From the NCBI RefSeq assembly GCF_030159955.1, contig NZ_BSNK01000002.1:1054001-1118000 (forward strand): 64,000 nucleotides of DNA, read 5' to 3'. Each line of letters starts with the position of its first letter. The stretch's first letter is position 1. The DNA is from Algimonas ampicilliniresistens. Lineage in GTDB: Bacteria > Pseudomonadota > Alphaproteobacteria > Caulobacterales > Maricaulaceae. The translations under genes were made by a program, and so were the position numbers. Shown piece by piece: positions 53,993 to 63,669 of the stretch. Below the pieces are notes generated by a model, which was not told the DNA's origin, did no database searches, and was given only the letters and a program-made list of their open reading frames with translations.

Positions 53993-55074
53993 TCTGCGGG
54001 TTTGAGCGTAGAGGCTGGACCCATTGTTGACGCTGGTCCCATGGTTGAAGACCGCGTGATTCCAGACCCGCGCAATAGGTCAGGTCGGGCCCTCGGCACT
54101 TTTTGCTCAAGCTGTTCTGAAACAATCTCCTCTGTCTTGATGTCGACGGGCTCTGGTTCAGGCGTTTTGGATATGTGCCAAATTCGTCCACCCGCCTGAT
54201 CACTGACGAATAGGCCGCGCATATCGGCCAGCATAGCGCCGGGCCGGATACCATTGGTTCCGCTACCAAACCCGCTTAGCAGGCTTTGACCTTTGTCCCG
54301 AATTCCGGCGAAAGTCGCAACTGTGGTTGAGACACCGTGGGGTAGAGCTAATACGGCTTGGCCCTGCGCTTCATCCAACCAGATCGCGTTGACCTCCATA
54401 TTGAGATTTCTTGACGTCGCCAGCGTTTGACCGAACCAGGTTTCACCCCCGCGTGTCAAAAGCACCCAAGGCTCTGGGAATTTTCCGTCTTCTGAGCGGG
54501 CTTTAGAAAAGCCGATAATTTGTCCCGGCCCCTCTTCACGTAGACGAGCGGCGCCAGTGGCGATCTCGATCTCCAATAACCGCACCGTTCCGTCCGACCG
54601 ATTTAGACCCAGAAGTAGCCGATCTGCTCCGATGGGTGCGATCGGGTGAGGATACCCCGTCGACCCGGACCGCGCGAACGGCGCGATCAAATCAGGTGTT
54701 CCGCCTCCCGCATTGATCCGCCACAGCCCGCTGCGGTCGCTCACAAACAGTACGTCACCCATCAGGGCCAAGCCCGAAGGATGATCAAACCTGTGCGCTA
54801 AGGGTTGAGTGGTGTCGGCAGCGCCGTCCAGTTGTCGGTCTTGAATGCGAAAAATCCGCCCTGCGCCGCGCTCTGCGACATAGAGGGTTCCATCCTCGTG
54901 ACGGTCCATCGCCGATATATCACCCAGCCGACGCGCGAAGACTGTGAGTTCATAGCCGTCTGCAGCGGTCACATTGGCGACGGCTCCACCACTCAACAGA
55001 CGCATATCCTGAGCAGTAGCCGCGCTAATCGATACAAGGGCGATCAAGATGGATATGAAAACAACACGAATCAT
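53959..55074 (-). CDS. Exported beta-propeller, glucose/sorbosone dehydrogenase-like
   Basis: A 371-residue protein with a signal peptide (cleavage after SAATA, about residue 21). Repeated blocks such as ISAMDRHEDGTLYVAERGAGRIFRI and GVLFVSDRSG-like segments fit a six-bladed propeller of the PQQ-type sugar dehydrogenase family, without clear catalytic residues. The C-terminus carries a small MGPAST tandem repeat and a Pro/Lys-rich tail. Probably periplasmic. Tail-to-tail overlap with ppx. Confidence 0.7.
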   Translation of the reverse strand: MIRVVFISILIALVSISAATAQDMRLLSGGAVANVTAADGYELTVFARRLGDISAMDRHEDGTLYVAERGAGRIFRIQDRQLDGAADTTQPLAHRFDHPSGLALMGDVLFVSDRSGLWRINAGGGTPDLIAPFARSGSTGYPHPIAPIGADRLLLGLNRSDGTVRLLEIEIATGAARLREEGPGQIIGFSKARSEDGKFPEPWVLLTRGGETWFGQTLATSRNLNMEVNAIWLDEAQGQAVLALPHGVSTTVATFAGIRDKGQSLLSGFGSGTNGIRPGAMLADMRGLFVSDQAGGRIWHISKTPEPEPVDIKTEEIVSEQLEQKVPRARPDLLRGSGITRSSTMGPASTMGPASTLKPADQVSEDTPPKE

Positions 55075-55332
55075 TATGACCTTTTTAGGGTAGGGTATCT
55101 GTCTCAGTGCGACCTACTAAAACGAGGTGAATGCCCGGTGAGGGATGTCGATGATCGCTGCTTTTCTATAAATGACAGCGACGCGACGCGGGGTGTCATA
55201 GAGCTGTGGCTTGTCAGCCGCCTGATTTTCGGCATAGCTAAGGTTACGATTCGACACGGAGTTCATCGCTTTCAGTATTACTCACGTAAATGACAATTTG
55301 ATCGTCAGCTCTCGCTACTGGAGAGGCTGCAC

Positions 55333-55926
55333 ATGAGTGCGATTTCCGCCACACCAGAGGCTCTTGTTGGCGCTCTGCCTGTCAGTCAGGGTAACTATCC
55401 GTGCCTCATTCTGAATGCGGACTACCAACCATTGTCTTACTTTCCGCTCTCGCTTTGGTCTTGGCAGGACGCCATCAAGGCTGTCTTCTTGGACCGGGTC
55501 AATGTTGTCGATCATTATGAACAATGTGTCCGCAGCCCGAATTTCGAGATGCAGATGCCGTCCGTTGTCGCGCTCAAGGATTATGTACCGCAAAATCGCA
55601 CGCCCGCTTTTACGCGCTTTAACCTGTTTCTGCGCGACGGATTTCAATGCGTTTATTGCGCCTCACCGGATGAGTTGACCTTTGACCATGTTTTGCCGCG
55701 TCGGCTTGGGGGTAAGACCAGCTGGTCCAATATCGTTGCGGCTTGTTCGAGCTGCAATATGCGCAAGGGAGGCCGCCACCCCAAAGAGGCGGGCATGCAT
55801 CCGCTGATAAAGCCTCGCCGACCAACGATGCACCAGTTGCAAACTCAAGGACGGCGCTTCCCGCCGAACCATCTACATGAAAGTTGGCTTGACTATCTCT
55901 ACTGGGACGTTGAGCTTGAGGCATGA
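55333..55926 (+). CDS. HNH endonuclease family protein
   Basis: A 197-residue protein with GGAGAGG 6 bases before the ATG. The zinc-binding and catalytic HNH core is CVYC, then DELTFDHVLPRRLGG, WSNIVAACSSCN. The N-terminal YPCLILNADYQPL-Y block is shared by stand-alone housekeeping-like HNH proteins of alphaproteobacteria. Probably a nuclease or repair protein; no toxin or mobile partner is adjacent. It overlaps a 53-aa membrane protein gene by 4 bp. Confidence 0.88.
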   Translation: MSAISATPEALVGALPVSQGNYPCLILNADYQPLSYFPLSLWSWQDAIKAVFLDRVNVVDHYEQCVRSPNFEMQMPSVVALKDYVPQNRTPAFTRFNLFLRDGFQCVYCASPDELTFDHVLPRRLGGKTSWSNIVAACSSCNMRKGGRHPKEAGMHPLIKPRRPTMHQLQTQGRRFPPNHLHESWLDYLYWDVELEA

Positions 55927-56084
55927 AAATTCATCCCTACGCGATCATCCTTGGTATCGGTATTGGCATTATGAGCCTTTACGCGCTGCGCCATCCTGTA
56001 TTTGCCGCCATGGCCGGCCTTATCGCCATTCTTGGCATCGACATGGTTATTCGGGTGACCAAGGACTGGCCTAAGAAGCGCTGA
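55923..56084 (+). CDS. Small membrane protein (53 aa)
   Basis: ATG 55923 overlaps the HNH stop (ATGA) and opens 53 codons. The peptide starts MKIHPYAIILGIGIG and has two hydrophobic stretches (about residues 6-20 and 28-44), ending in a basic VTKDWPKKR tail. It probably spans the inner membrane. Coupling to the HNH gene supports that it is real. Function is unknown. Confidence 0.7.
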   Translation: MKIHPYAIILGIGIGIMSLYALRHPVFAAMAGLIAILGIDMVIRVTKDWPKKR

Positions 56085-56109
56085 TACGCTTACGGTTTTG
56101 AGATCAGCT

Positions 56110-56910
56110 ATGCCCGATGATCCTGAACATGACTGGCAAAGAAGCGGTTATCATCAATTTGAAATAGGCGATGTTCTGACACGGGGCTTTGCTGGGTTGC
56201 GTGATCGGCTGAAGGACGTTGCTCTAATCTCGTTGCTGTTGATTGGCGGGCCAGGTGTGATCGTCAACGCATCGTCCTACATAACGGAAACGTCAAATGT
56301 TGGAGGACCGCTTCTGGTCATTGTTGGGGTCATTGTCTTCATTGTCGGGGCGATCTTACTGCCTGCCGTGCTCGTACAGATTTTTGTGCGTGGTTTCTGG
56401 GGTGAGCATTTAGAGCTAGACGTAGCTTTGCGTGACGGGATGGCGCGTTTCTGGCCCATGCTGGGTGCAGGGATCATAGCTGGCATTGGGATGATTTGTG
56501 GTTTTGTACTGTTAATCGTTCCTGCTTTTATCCTGTATTGCGGCTGGTATATTTTGCTCCCAATCGTTGTTGGAGAGAAGCGTGATCCAGTGGAGTCTCT
56601 GACTCGCAGTTGGGAACTGACACGCGGTTACAAGTGGCAAATCTTCGCCATTGTTCTTATTGGAACTGTGATTGCTGCGCTTGCGGGCGCTGTCATGGGC
56701 GGGATCGGTGGCGGTGTGCTGGGACTCGAAGCGGTCAATATGGACGTGTCCGCTGATCCCATAAAAATCTTCCTGTTTGCGTCTATGCAATCGTTGGCCG
56801 GAGTGATCGGCACGGCTGTCTCAACAGCTTTTGTCAGCTCGACTTATGTAGAACTCTTGAAGCTGAAGGGCGAGTATGACCCTGATAGCGGCGCACCTAC
56901 TTTCGGTTAA
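56110..56910 (+). CDS. Multi-pass membrane protein, GPDPase membrane-domain-like
   Basis: A 266-residue protein with about six membrane segments. FEIGDVLTRGFAGLRD and VVGEKRDPVESLTRSWELTRGYKWQIF resemble the membrane domain found before glycerophosphodiesterases and in many stand-alone proteins of unknown function. I chose ATG 56110 (MPDDPEHDW). Its TAA shares a TTAA with the stop of convergent sufE. Confidence 0.7.
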   Translation: MPDDPEHDWQRSGYHQFEIGDVLTRGFAGLRDRLKDVALISLLLIGGPGVIVNASSYITETSNVGGPLLVIVGVIVFIVGAILLPAVLVQIFVRGFWGEHLELDVALRDGMARFWPMLGAGIIAGIGMICGFVLLIVPAFILYCGWYILLPIVVGEKRDPVESLTRSWELTRGYKWQIFAIVLIGTVIAALAGAVMGGIGGGVLGLEAVNMDVSADPIKIFLFASMQSLAGVIGTAVSTAFVSSTYVELLKLKGEYDPDSGAPTFG

Positions 56911-57335
56911 GGTCTTGCGCCTGCCTCGCGTTTTATCCGCTCGACCATACTGCGCAGGCCATTGGCGCGTTGGCTGGAGAGATGTTCGGATAGACCCAGA
57001 TCGTCAAACAACGCCTCCGTATCGAGACCCTGGATCACAGCGTCTGACTTGTCTGAGAAGACCTGGACGGCGATGGCGACGAGGCCGCGCACAATATGCG
57101 CGTCAGAATCGCCCCGAAAGACCAGATGGCCCTCGGTATTACGGTCGCTAACCAGCCAAACTTGGGAGGCGCAGCCGCGAACTTTGTTGGCCTCGATCTG
57201 GTCGGCTTCGGGTAACGGATCCATTGCCTTGCCAAGATCAATGACATGCATATAGCGCTCTTCCCAACCATCGAGGAACGTGAAGTCCTCGATCAGCTCT
57301 GCAACATCCTCGGGCCATGTTTGAGTATCAGTCAT
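56907..57335 (-). CDS. sufE: SufE-like sulfur acceptor
   Basis: A 142-residue SufE. The persulfide-accepting cysteine is Cys55 in KVRGCASQVW; the surrounding PLPEADQIEANKV and the C-terminal SEHLSSQRANGLRSMVERI also match. It takes sulfur from SufS for Fe-S cluster assembly. No other suf gene is near. It is convergent with the membrane protein and divergent from the histidine kinase. Confidence 0.94.
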   Translation of the reverse strand: MTDTQTWPEDVAELIEDFTFLDGWEERYMHVIDLGKAMDPLPEADQIEANKVRGCASQVWLVSDRNTEGHLVFRGDSDAHIVRGLVAIAVQVFSDKSDAVIQGLDTEALFDDLGLSEHLSSQRANGLRSMVERIKREAGARP

Positions 57336-57484
57336 TGCGGTGCAGATAGGGGGCGTAGCCGGGTCCTACAAGCGCTGCGATATTGAGGGAAATAGCAGTC
57401 CAAAATTCCCCTCAGACACGAATTCGGTGGCAAAAACGCTGAAAATCGCCCTTTTATGGTTAAAATCTATAGTTAGTGAGAGAT

Positions 57485-59104
57485 ATGAGTCGAGTCGCCG
57501 ACACGTCGCTGGGGCCGCGCCTAATGGGTCCCATGCTGATTTGGCTCGCGGTCATGGCCGCTGGGACGGCGGCTGCTCTGTTCGCAACAGGAAATATTGA
57601 CCCCGTTGCCAAGATTGCAGTGGGACTTGCTGTCCCCGCTCTCCTGTCCCTTCTATTGATGCCTGCTCTGCACCGGACATGGTCGCAAGTTGTTCTGCTA
57701 GCGCTCTGGACCGGCTTTGCAGTGGTCTCCACGCTCATCGGCGGGCTATTCCCTCTGGCGATAACTTTCCTCTGTATCCCGGCCATTGCGATGCTGTTCA
57801 CACGCGAACGCGTTGTCGAAGCCCTCATATTGGCCGTACTCGCGCTCATCGCCACATTCCTGTCGCTTAGCTTGGTTGGCCTGGGTGAATCGCCGCTTTC
57901 TGATACGGGTATTGGACTTCTGGCGATGCTTGGGACAGCGGGCACGTTAGCACTGACGATTGCCGCTATGATTGCAGGGACACAGGCTCGGGATTCTGAT
58001 TTTTCGGCGGTGGGGAACGGCATCGCTGCGGGTGCGTGGGGCGATGCTGTAATAGGTGGCTTGCTTGAGTTCGGCCCTGATGACCGATTGGTCGGCGCAA
58101 ATGAGGACGCGCGGGCCCAGTTCGGTCTTGATCGCCTGAGCGAAGATATCCTGCTTGGTGATATGGCAGGCGGCGGCGATGCCAGCCTGCGAATGCTGGA
58201 TACCGCGCAGCTTGCACGCCGATCGCAACAGCCTGCCATATCGCGGGTGAGCATTCGCGATAGCAGCAGTACAGTGACCAGTTTTGACATGAGTTTCACA
58301 CCGCTTTCAGGGGGCGGGCTGCTTTTGCACAGTTTGGATCGGACGAATGAAGCGGAGCAACTCGAAGCCTTGCGTCAGGCTCAGACAGTGGCCGAACGAG
58401 AAGCCCGTGAGAAGACATTGTTCTTTGCTGGCGTCTCCCATGAGCTTCGCACACCGCTCAATGCCATAATCGGTTTTTCTGACATGATGCGCTCACGTCT
58501 CTTCGGTCCTCTACCCGGAAAATATGCCGAATATGCGGATCTGATCCATGATAGCGGCCAATACATGCTCGACCTCATTGGCGATGTCCTCGACCTGTCC
58601 AAAGTTGAAGCGGGCAAATATACGCTTGTACTGGATACGTTCGATGTCAGCGACGTTGTGCGCAGCTCAGTCAAAATGATCCGACCGTCAGCAGATTCGG
58701 ATGAAATTGTGGTCGAGATTGATGTGCCAGACGATGATGTGCTCCTGATCACGGCGGACCGGAAAGCTATGCGTCAAATCTTGCTCAATCTCCTGTCGAA
58801 CGCTGTGAAGTTTTCGCCCAAGGGCAGCACGGTTAAGGTTTCTGCCCGCGCAGACGAAGCAGGCGAGATGATGCTCGTCTCCGTGATGGACGAAGGTTCA
58901 GGCATGAGTGCCGAGGATATTGCTCGCGTCGGTGAGCCGTTTACGCAAGGTCGTTCTGGACAAGATGCAGACGCACGTGGATCGGGTTTGGGACTCTCTC
59001 TCGTGAGAAGCTTGGCCGAACTTCACGGTGGTCAGCTGGACCTGCGAAGCCAAGTCGGTGAGGGTACAGAGGCACGGGTCAGCGTGCCCATACTCAGCGA
59101 GTAA
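57485..59104 (+). CDS. Membrane sensor histidine kinase
   Basis: A 539-residue kinase. About six membrane segments fill residues 10-165. A PAS-like domain follows (about 190-290), then HisKA with the phospho-acceptor His319 in SHELRTPLNAIIGFSDMM, and HATPase with NLLSNAVKFSP, DEGSGMS and GSGLGLSLVRSLAELHGG. The HisKA region resembles the cell-cycle kinases DivJ/PleC of Caulobacter-like bacteria. No response regulator is adjacent, so it is an orphan. ATG 57485 is used. Confidence 0.9.
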   Translation: MSRVADTSLGPRLMGPMLIWLAVMAAGTAAALFATGNIDPVAKIAVGLAVPALLSLLLMPALHRTWSQVVLLALWTGFAVVSTLIGGLFPLAITFLCIPAIAMLFTRERVVEALILAVLALIATFLSLSLVGLGESPLSDTGIGLLAMLGTAGTLALTIAAMIAGTQARDSDFSAVGNGIAAGAWGDAVIGGLLEFGPDDRLVGANEDARAQFGLDRLSEDILLGDMAGGGDASLRMLDTAQLARRSQQPAISRVSIRDSSSTVTSFDMSFTPLSGGGLLLHSLDRTNEAEQLEALRQAQTVAEREAREKTLFFAGVSHELRTPLNAIIGFSDMMRSRLFGPLPGKYAEYADLIHDSGQYMLDLIGDVLDLSKVEAGKYTLVLDTFDVSDVVRSSVKMIRPSADSDEIVVEIDVPDDDVLLITADRKAMRQILLNLLSNAVKFSPKGSTVKVSARADEAGEMMLVSVMDEGSGMSAEDIARVGEPFTQGRSGQDADARGSGLGLSLVRSLAELHGGQLDLRSQVGEGTEARVSVPILSE

Positions 59105-59118
59105 ACGAAAGCAGCCGT

Positions 59119-61695
59119 CTATCGGCGATGCGGTTTGTTCGCGGGGGGTGAGGCGAAGGTCAGCCCGACCAGAAACATCAGAAACAGTACGATCAACGTC
59201 AATGCCGCTGGAATAATCTGCGCTTGCCCCAGTCTCGCCGACTTCATGTCCTGCTCTGGGATATCCAGATGCCGCCAAAGATCGACCCGAAGACCCGCAG
59301 CCACATTCCCGAATCCTTCGACGCGGCCTTGTAATCCAGACGCAGCCGGTTGCACCAAAGCTGGCGAGAGAGTGTGGGGTAAGGTCATAGTTGGACGTTG
59401 CGTATCCTCGAATGTGTTTTCACTGATAGCCTGTGACTGAGGCGCGGTGACCGTATCAGCTTTGAACGGTTCAACGATCAGAGTGTTGGATTGACGTGCG
59501 GTTGAAAACCGCGTCCACTGGCTGTCGATCCAATGGGTTAGTGCTTCCGTTTCAGGTTTCGGAAGGCGAAGGTCTGGCAGGTTAGACGCCAACCCTTTGG
59601 CGCGATCACCCAAGGACAATGATACTGTCGTTGGTTCGATTGTTTCAGTAATAGGCTCTATGATTGGCATGGGCAGCGCGGCTTGCGCCATTATCACGTC
59701 TTGCTCATCCCATCGGGTTACGCCGCCTTTGAGGCCATTCCAATGCAGGTCATTGGCCAAGGGCTGGATGGCTGTCGAGAAATCGCTGTCTGCCGTATTA
59801 GAAATAACGCCGATAAGTCGCCCGTCGTCGACAGGGAAGATCGCAGCCACGCCACCAGAATGTGTCGTGCTTGCCGAACGCAAAGTGAAGGCAGCCTGAC
59901 GCACAGCCGACTCGCCGTCCAAACTGGCAAATTTCTCGACGAACTGAGAATTATCGACGTTTGGGATTTGTCCCCGCCATGCGCTTTGTAAGGCAAGAGG
60001 TGCGTCGATCCGGAACTCTCGTTCAATTTCTGAATGGGGTTCAATAATCAGCGTGTGCTTGTCCGTAATCTCTGTCTGTCCGCGTGCGAATGCGGCATCA
60101 ATCCAGCCGCGACCACTGGCGCGTGCCATCTTCGCAACGACCGTGAGGGCGCTTGTAAAGTCTCGATCTGTCTCTGGCAGAACCATGACGGTTTCAGCCC
60201 CAGCATCTTGGCCGAATAAGGATCCGTTAGCGGCAAAGCGGGATAGATCACTCGGATGAGTGGGGAGCGCTGCGTTAAGGCGTAACTCCGAACCTTCGGA
60301 AATCGCGATAAAGGGCACGCTGGCATCGCAGCGTGGTCGGTTATTGGCGTCTTGTGTTGTTAGTTCGAGGCGGTTGCCGGTGCCGAGGAGTAAGCCTTTT
60401 TGGATCGGATAGGACACAGTTTTGCGGCGACCGCGGACAGCGGCTTCACCCAGATCGACCCCGTTGAGGGAGGCTTTCAATCGTGTGCCGGCCTGAGTTT
60501 GCTCATCCCGGTTCAAGCGCAGGACAAGAGCCCCTTCACTCGCGGCCGGATCGGTAACATCGAACACATAGTCGCGTTGCGTTCCGGTCTGGACCGTTAG
60601 AACATCAAGATTAGCGGACCCCTCAACGAGGCGGCGATTCACATCCAATGGGCTTTGTGCAAACACAATATCGGGCGTTGTCATCGACAGACGCGAGTCC
60701 GGTAGCGAGGCGGTCGCAAAGGCACTGACAGCCTCTAAAACCTCTGCCTCTGTGTCACCTGTTAGGAACAGCCTGTTAGCGTGTGTGTTAGACAGCGCGA
60801 TCAGAGGGCCCGCGCTCAATAAGACCGCATCATCCTGTGTGAACTCAAACAATTCTGACCGCGTCAGCATGATGATGTCAAAATCCGACTGGCGCGGGCT
60901 TGTCAGGAACGTTGGAATTTTGTCCGTGCGTAAACCGACGCCTTGCGCGGCCAAAGCTTGGCTCTTCGTCGCCATATCTCCACTTGAGATGAGTCCGACG
61001 CTTTTCGGGGCAAAGGTTAGGCTGGAAAAGCGACGTTCTACGTCTCTTAACTCCAGTTGATGGCCTTTAGGCAAAGCTGTGACGTCCAATCGTGAGCGAT
61101 CAAGGTTGATCTGATAACCGCCGATGGGCGCTTTGCAGCTGGTTGCGTAGGAGACGCGTAATACATTGCCAATGTCCCGCGCGCGACCCGGATCCAGATT
61201 GATGACCGTATTCGTAGCGTCTCCGCGAGTCTCAATCTCGATGGGGTCGCTGCCATTAAACTGCATTATCAGCGGAATGGTGGCATCGACGCCGGGCAGA
61301 GGCTCAGCAGATAGCGTGACGGAGAGCGCTTGAGTGACATCCGCATGAGAGAGATCGAAGCGGAGCTCGGCTTGCGGTGTGCGCCAATCAAGAGTTCGGG
61401 AGGATCGATCCCGCGTGGCGTCTTGTAAGCTGACGGAATAGTCGCGCGGTTCGGGCTCAGGCACAGGTTCTGGCTCGATTTCCGGTTCAAGGTCAGGCTC
61501 GACGATTAAGTCCGTTTCAATTTCTGTATCGTCTTGAATAAGCGCTTCAGCGATCGGGCGGTACAGCACGAATCCGGCATCTGTGGACGGACTCGCCGTG
61601 TCCGCAGGAACAGGTTCAGCGTTGGCCGTCGCAGCCAGCAGTGGTAGCAGGGCGACAGAGCTGATAAGTAGAGACCGGACGTGCGTGCGGTTCAT
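59119..61695 (-). CDS. BcsB-like cellulose synthase regulatory subunit family protein
   Basis: An 858-residue protein. I chose ATG 61695 for its clean signal peptide (MNRTHVRSLLISSVALLPLLAATANA). A Glu/Pro-rich linker is followed by the BcsB-type region: repeated beta modules with LRFDLSHADVTQALSVTLS, IGGYQINLDRSRLDV, DIIMLTRSELFEF and VSYPIQKGLLLGTGNRLELTT. One transmembrane helix (about residues 828-848) is at the C-terminus. BcsB anchors the exported glucan chain beside BcsA in the periplasm. No BcsA or c-di-GMP-regulated synthase lies in the window, so its partner is elsewhere. Confidence 0.85.
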   Translation of the reverse strand: MNRTHVRSLLISSVALLPLLAATANAEPVPADTASPSTDAGFVLYRPIAEALIQDDTEIETDLIVEPDLEPEIEPEPVPEPEPRDYSVSLQDATRDRSSRTLDWRTPQAELRFDLSHADVTQALSVTLSAEPLPGVDATIPLIMQFNGSDPIEIETRGDATNTVINLDPGRARDIGNVLRVSYATSCKAPIGGYQINLDRSRLDVTALPKGHQLELRDVERRFSSLTFAPKSVGLISSGDMATKSQALAAQGVGLRTDKIPTFLTSPRQSDFDIIMLTRSELFEFTQDDAVLLSAGPLIALSNTHANRLFLTGDTEAEVLEAVSAFATASLPDSRLSMTTPDIVFAQSPLDVNRRLVEGSANLDVLTVQTGTQRDYVFDVTDPAASEGALVLRLNRDEQTQAGTRLKASLNGVDLGEAAVRGRRKTVSYPIQKGLLLGTGNRLELTTQDANNRPRCDASVPFIAISEGSELRLNAALPTHPSDLSRFAANGSLFGQDAGAETVMVLPETDRDFTSALTVVAKMARASGRGWIDAAFARGQTEITDKHTLIIEPHSEIEREFRIDAPLALQSAWRGQIPNVDNSQFVEKFASLDGESAVRQAAFTLRSASTTHSGGVAAIFPVDDGRLIGVISNTADSDFSTAIQPLANDLHWNGLKGGVTRWDEQDVIMAQAALPMPIIEPITETIEPTTVSLSLGDRAKGLASNLPDLRLPKPETEALTHWIDSQWTRFSTARQSNTLIVEPFKADTVTAPQSQAISENTFEDTQRPTMTLPHTLSPALVQPAASGLQGRVEGFGNVAAGLRVDLWRHLDIPEQDMKSARLGQAQIIPAALTLIVLFLMFLVGLTFASPPANKPHRR

Positions 61696-61803
61696 TGTGG
61701 GGGACCCCGTCATTGATACGGGTCTTACAAAGCAAGGACCATGCCACGCACCCCGCCACAGGCGAAGTAATCTCAGCGCATTCCCGAAAGAGGAGAACAG
61801 GGC

Positions 61804-62190
61804 ATGGCCCAGCTTAAAACCGGCATGTGGGTCGATGCGCTGATGCGGCGCGCGCAAGTCGGTGGGGCCTATGCATGCGTCATCCATCGGGGCGACCGGG
61901 ATGCTGGTACGGTTCTGGTGACAGTGCGGAGCCGTGAGGTCTTGTCAATCTACACGCCAGAGCGGGACATGGACGGGGCCCGGGTCTGGCGCGGTGAGGA
62001 GCTGGACGAGGCGGGTTTGGCCGCCACGATCAAGTCACGTCTGGATTTCGACTCCGACCTGATTGTGGTCGAGATCGAAGATCCGGACGGGCGTCACTTC
62101 ATTGAAGAAGCGGTTCTGACGGATCAAGAAGCTCGGGAGGACGCGGCGGAACTTGAAGCTGCCGCCAAAGCCTTATTCCGAGGCCGATAA
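61804..62190 (+). CDS. DUF1491 family protein
   Basis: A 128-residue protein with AGGAGA 7 bases before its ATG. MWVDALMRRAQVGGAYACVIHRGDRDAGTVLV is the DUF1491 core, followed by the usual SRLDFDSDLIVVEIEDPDGRHF. Function is unknown; the family is typical of alphaproteobacteria. Its last 92 bases overlap, on the other strand, the 3' end of the MATE gene. Confidence 0.87.
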   Translation: MAQLKTGMWVDALMRRAQVGGAYACVIHRGDRDAGTVLVTVRSREVLSIYTPERDMDGARVWRGEELDEAGLAATIKSRLDFDSDLIVVEIEDPDGRHFIEEAVLTDQEAREDAAELEAAAKALFRGR

Positions 62191-63538
62191 AGGCTGCAAA
62201 CAGTCCCGCCATCAATCCGTACCATACGCCCAATGCGCCCAGCGGCGTATGCAAGGCCAAGCCATAGCAGAGCGGAAAGCCGATCACCCAATAGCTGATG
62301 CCCGTGATGACCATGGGCGCCGTGACATCTTTCAATCCCCGCAGGAGTTGGTTGCAGGCCACTTGTGCGGCGTCGAAAATCATGAAGGCGGCAGCCAGAG
62401 GTAAGAATAGGGTGATTAAGGCGATAGTCGCGCTGTTCTCTGGATTGTTCACATCCATATAAGCGCGCGCGATCAGATCCGGCATGAATGCAACAAAAAG
62501 GGCGAGAATACCCATTGCCCCGATAGAAATGAGCAGTGTCGCTTGCGCCGCCTGCCGCCGCGCTATTTTGTCGGCAGCGCCTTCCGCGAGGCCGATCCTG
62601 ACGGCTCCTGCCATCGAAAAGCCCCATGGCAGCATAAAGGACATGGCAACGACATTGAGCGAGACATTATAGGCCGCCGTTTCGCGCACACCGATCAATC
62701 CCATGATTAGGACAGCGGCGTTGAAAAGCGCACCCTCAAAGATTGTTGTCAGGCTGATCGGCCAAGAGAGTTTCATAACTTCGAAAAACCGTTCGCGGTC
62801 GAAGCCAAAAATGTTGCGGAAAATCTCAAACACCCGGGCTTCACGGTCAAGACTGATATAGGCGGCGAACAGGAAGAAGCAGATGATATAGCTGATCGAA
62901 CTGGCAATGCCGGCGCCCACGAGTCCCAGTTCGGGAAAGCCGAATAGACCGAAAATCAACAGCGCGTTCAGCCCCGCATTAATGCCGACCGTGATTGTGG
63001 CCAGCAGCAAGGGGACCATCGTTTTGTTCAGCGCGGCAAGGAAATTGCGCAAGGCCATAACACCCAGCGCGAACGGCAGGCCGGGGGCCAGCACGATTAC
63101 ATATTCGCTGGCTAGTTTTGCAACGTCTGCATCCTGCCCGAGAGCGAGCAGGATTGGCTCTGTTGCTAGCAAAATAGCCAGCATAGGGACGATCAGGCCG
63201 AAGATCAGCCAGAGTGTCATGCGGACACTCCGCCGTACATCGGTTCGGGCGTCGCGGGCTGTATCGCCAATCGTTGTGCCCAAGGCTTGGCTGACCATCG
63301 GTGTCACAGAGAACACAGGTCCAGCTCCGACCATCCAGAGCATAAAATAAACGACGCCCCCTATGGCCGCCGCGGCAAGGCTTTCCGTGCCAACCCGACC
63401 AATCATGACCGTATCGATCGTATAGATCGAAAATTGCACCATTTGGGTGAGCGCCATTGGTCCGCCAAGCGCAAGCAGGGCGGCTATCTCTCCGCGCATT
63501 GTGCGCGGGAGTGTCGGTATCGACGTGTCAGACGACAT
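62099..63538 (-). CDS. MATE family multidrug efflux transporter
   Basis: A 479-residue protein with about twelve membrane segments in two similar halves. GPMALTQMVQFSIYTIDTVMIGRVG and LSWPISLTTIFEGALFNAAVLIMG are MATE hallmarks. It exchanges drugs or metabolites for Na+ or H+. I chose ATG 63538 (MSSDTSIPTL), which leaves the usual short N-terminus. It converges on DUF1491 with a 92-bp overlap and is divergent from pstS. Confidence 0.93.
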   Translation of the reverse strand: MSSDTSIPTLPRTMRGEIAALLALGGPMALTQMVQFSIYTIDTVMIGRVGTESLAAAAIGGVVYFMLWMVGAGPVFSVTPMVSQALGTTIGDTARDARTDVRRSVRMTLWLIFGLIVPMLAILLATEPILLALGQDADVAKLASEYVIVLAPGLPFALGVMALRNFLAALNKTMVPLLLATITVGINAGLNALLIFGLFGFPELGLVGAGIASSISYIICFFLFAAYISLDREARVFEIFRNIFGFDRERFFEVMKLSWPISLTTIFEGALFNAAVLIMGLIGVRETAAYNVSLNVVAMSFMLPWGFSMAGAVRIGLAEGAADKIARRQAAQATLLISIGAMGILALFVAFMPDLIARAYMDVNNPENSATIALITLFLPLAAAFMIFDAAQVACNQLLRGLKDVTAPMVITGISYWVIGFPLCYGLALHTPLGALGVWYGLMAGLFAAFIGLGIRLWRQLQVPPRPPELLDPSEPLLQ

Positions 63539-63656
63539 GAGGCGCGCCCCTGCGCTTTCTTTTTTATGCTGTAAAGCCGATCTCTGGCTCGTGTCGTTAT
63601 GTGGACGGTTGCAATGTCCGTCCGAAGTCATCAGGGACCGACTAAACCCATCTCTT

Positions 63657-63663
63657 AAGGAAG
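63657..63663 (+). promoter_or_regulatory. Ribosome binding site fixing a TTG start for pstS
   Basis: AAGGAAG lies 6 bases before TTG 63670. This spacing makes TTG a better start than the ATGs at 63700 and 63703, which have no such site. Confidence 0.55.
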
Positions 63664-63669
63664 TCCGTT

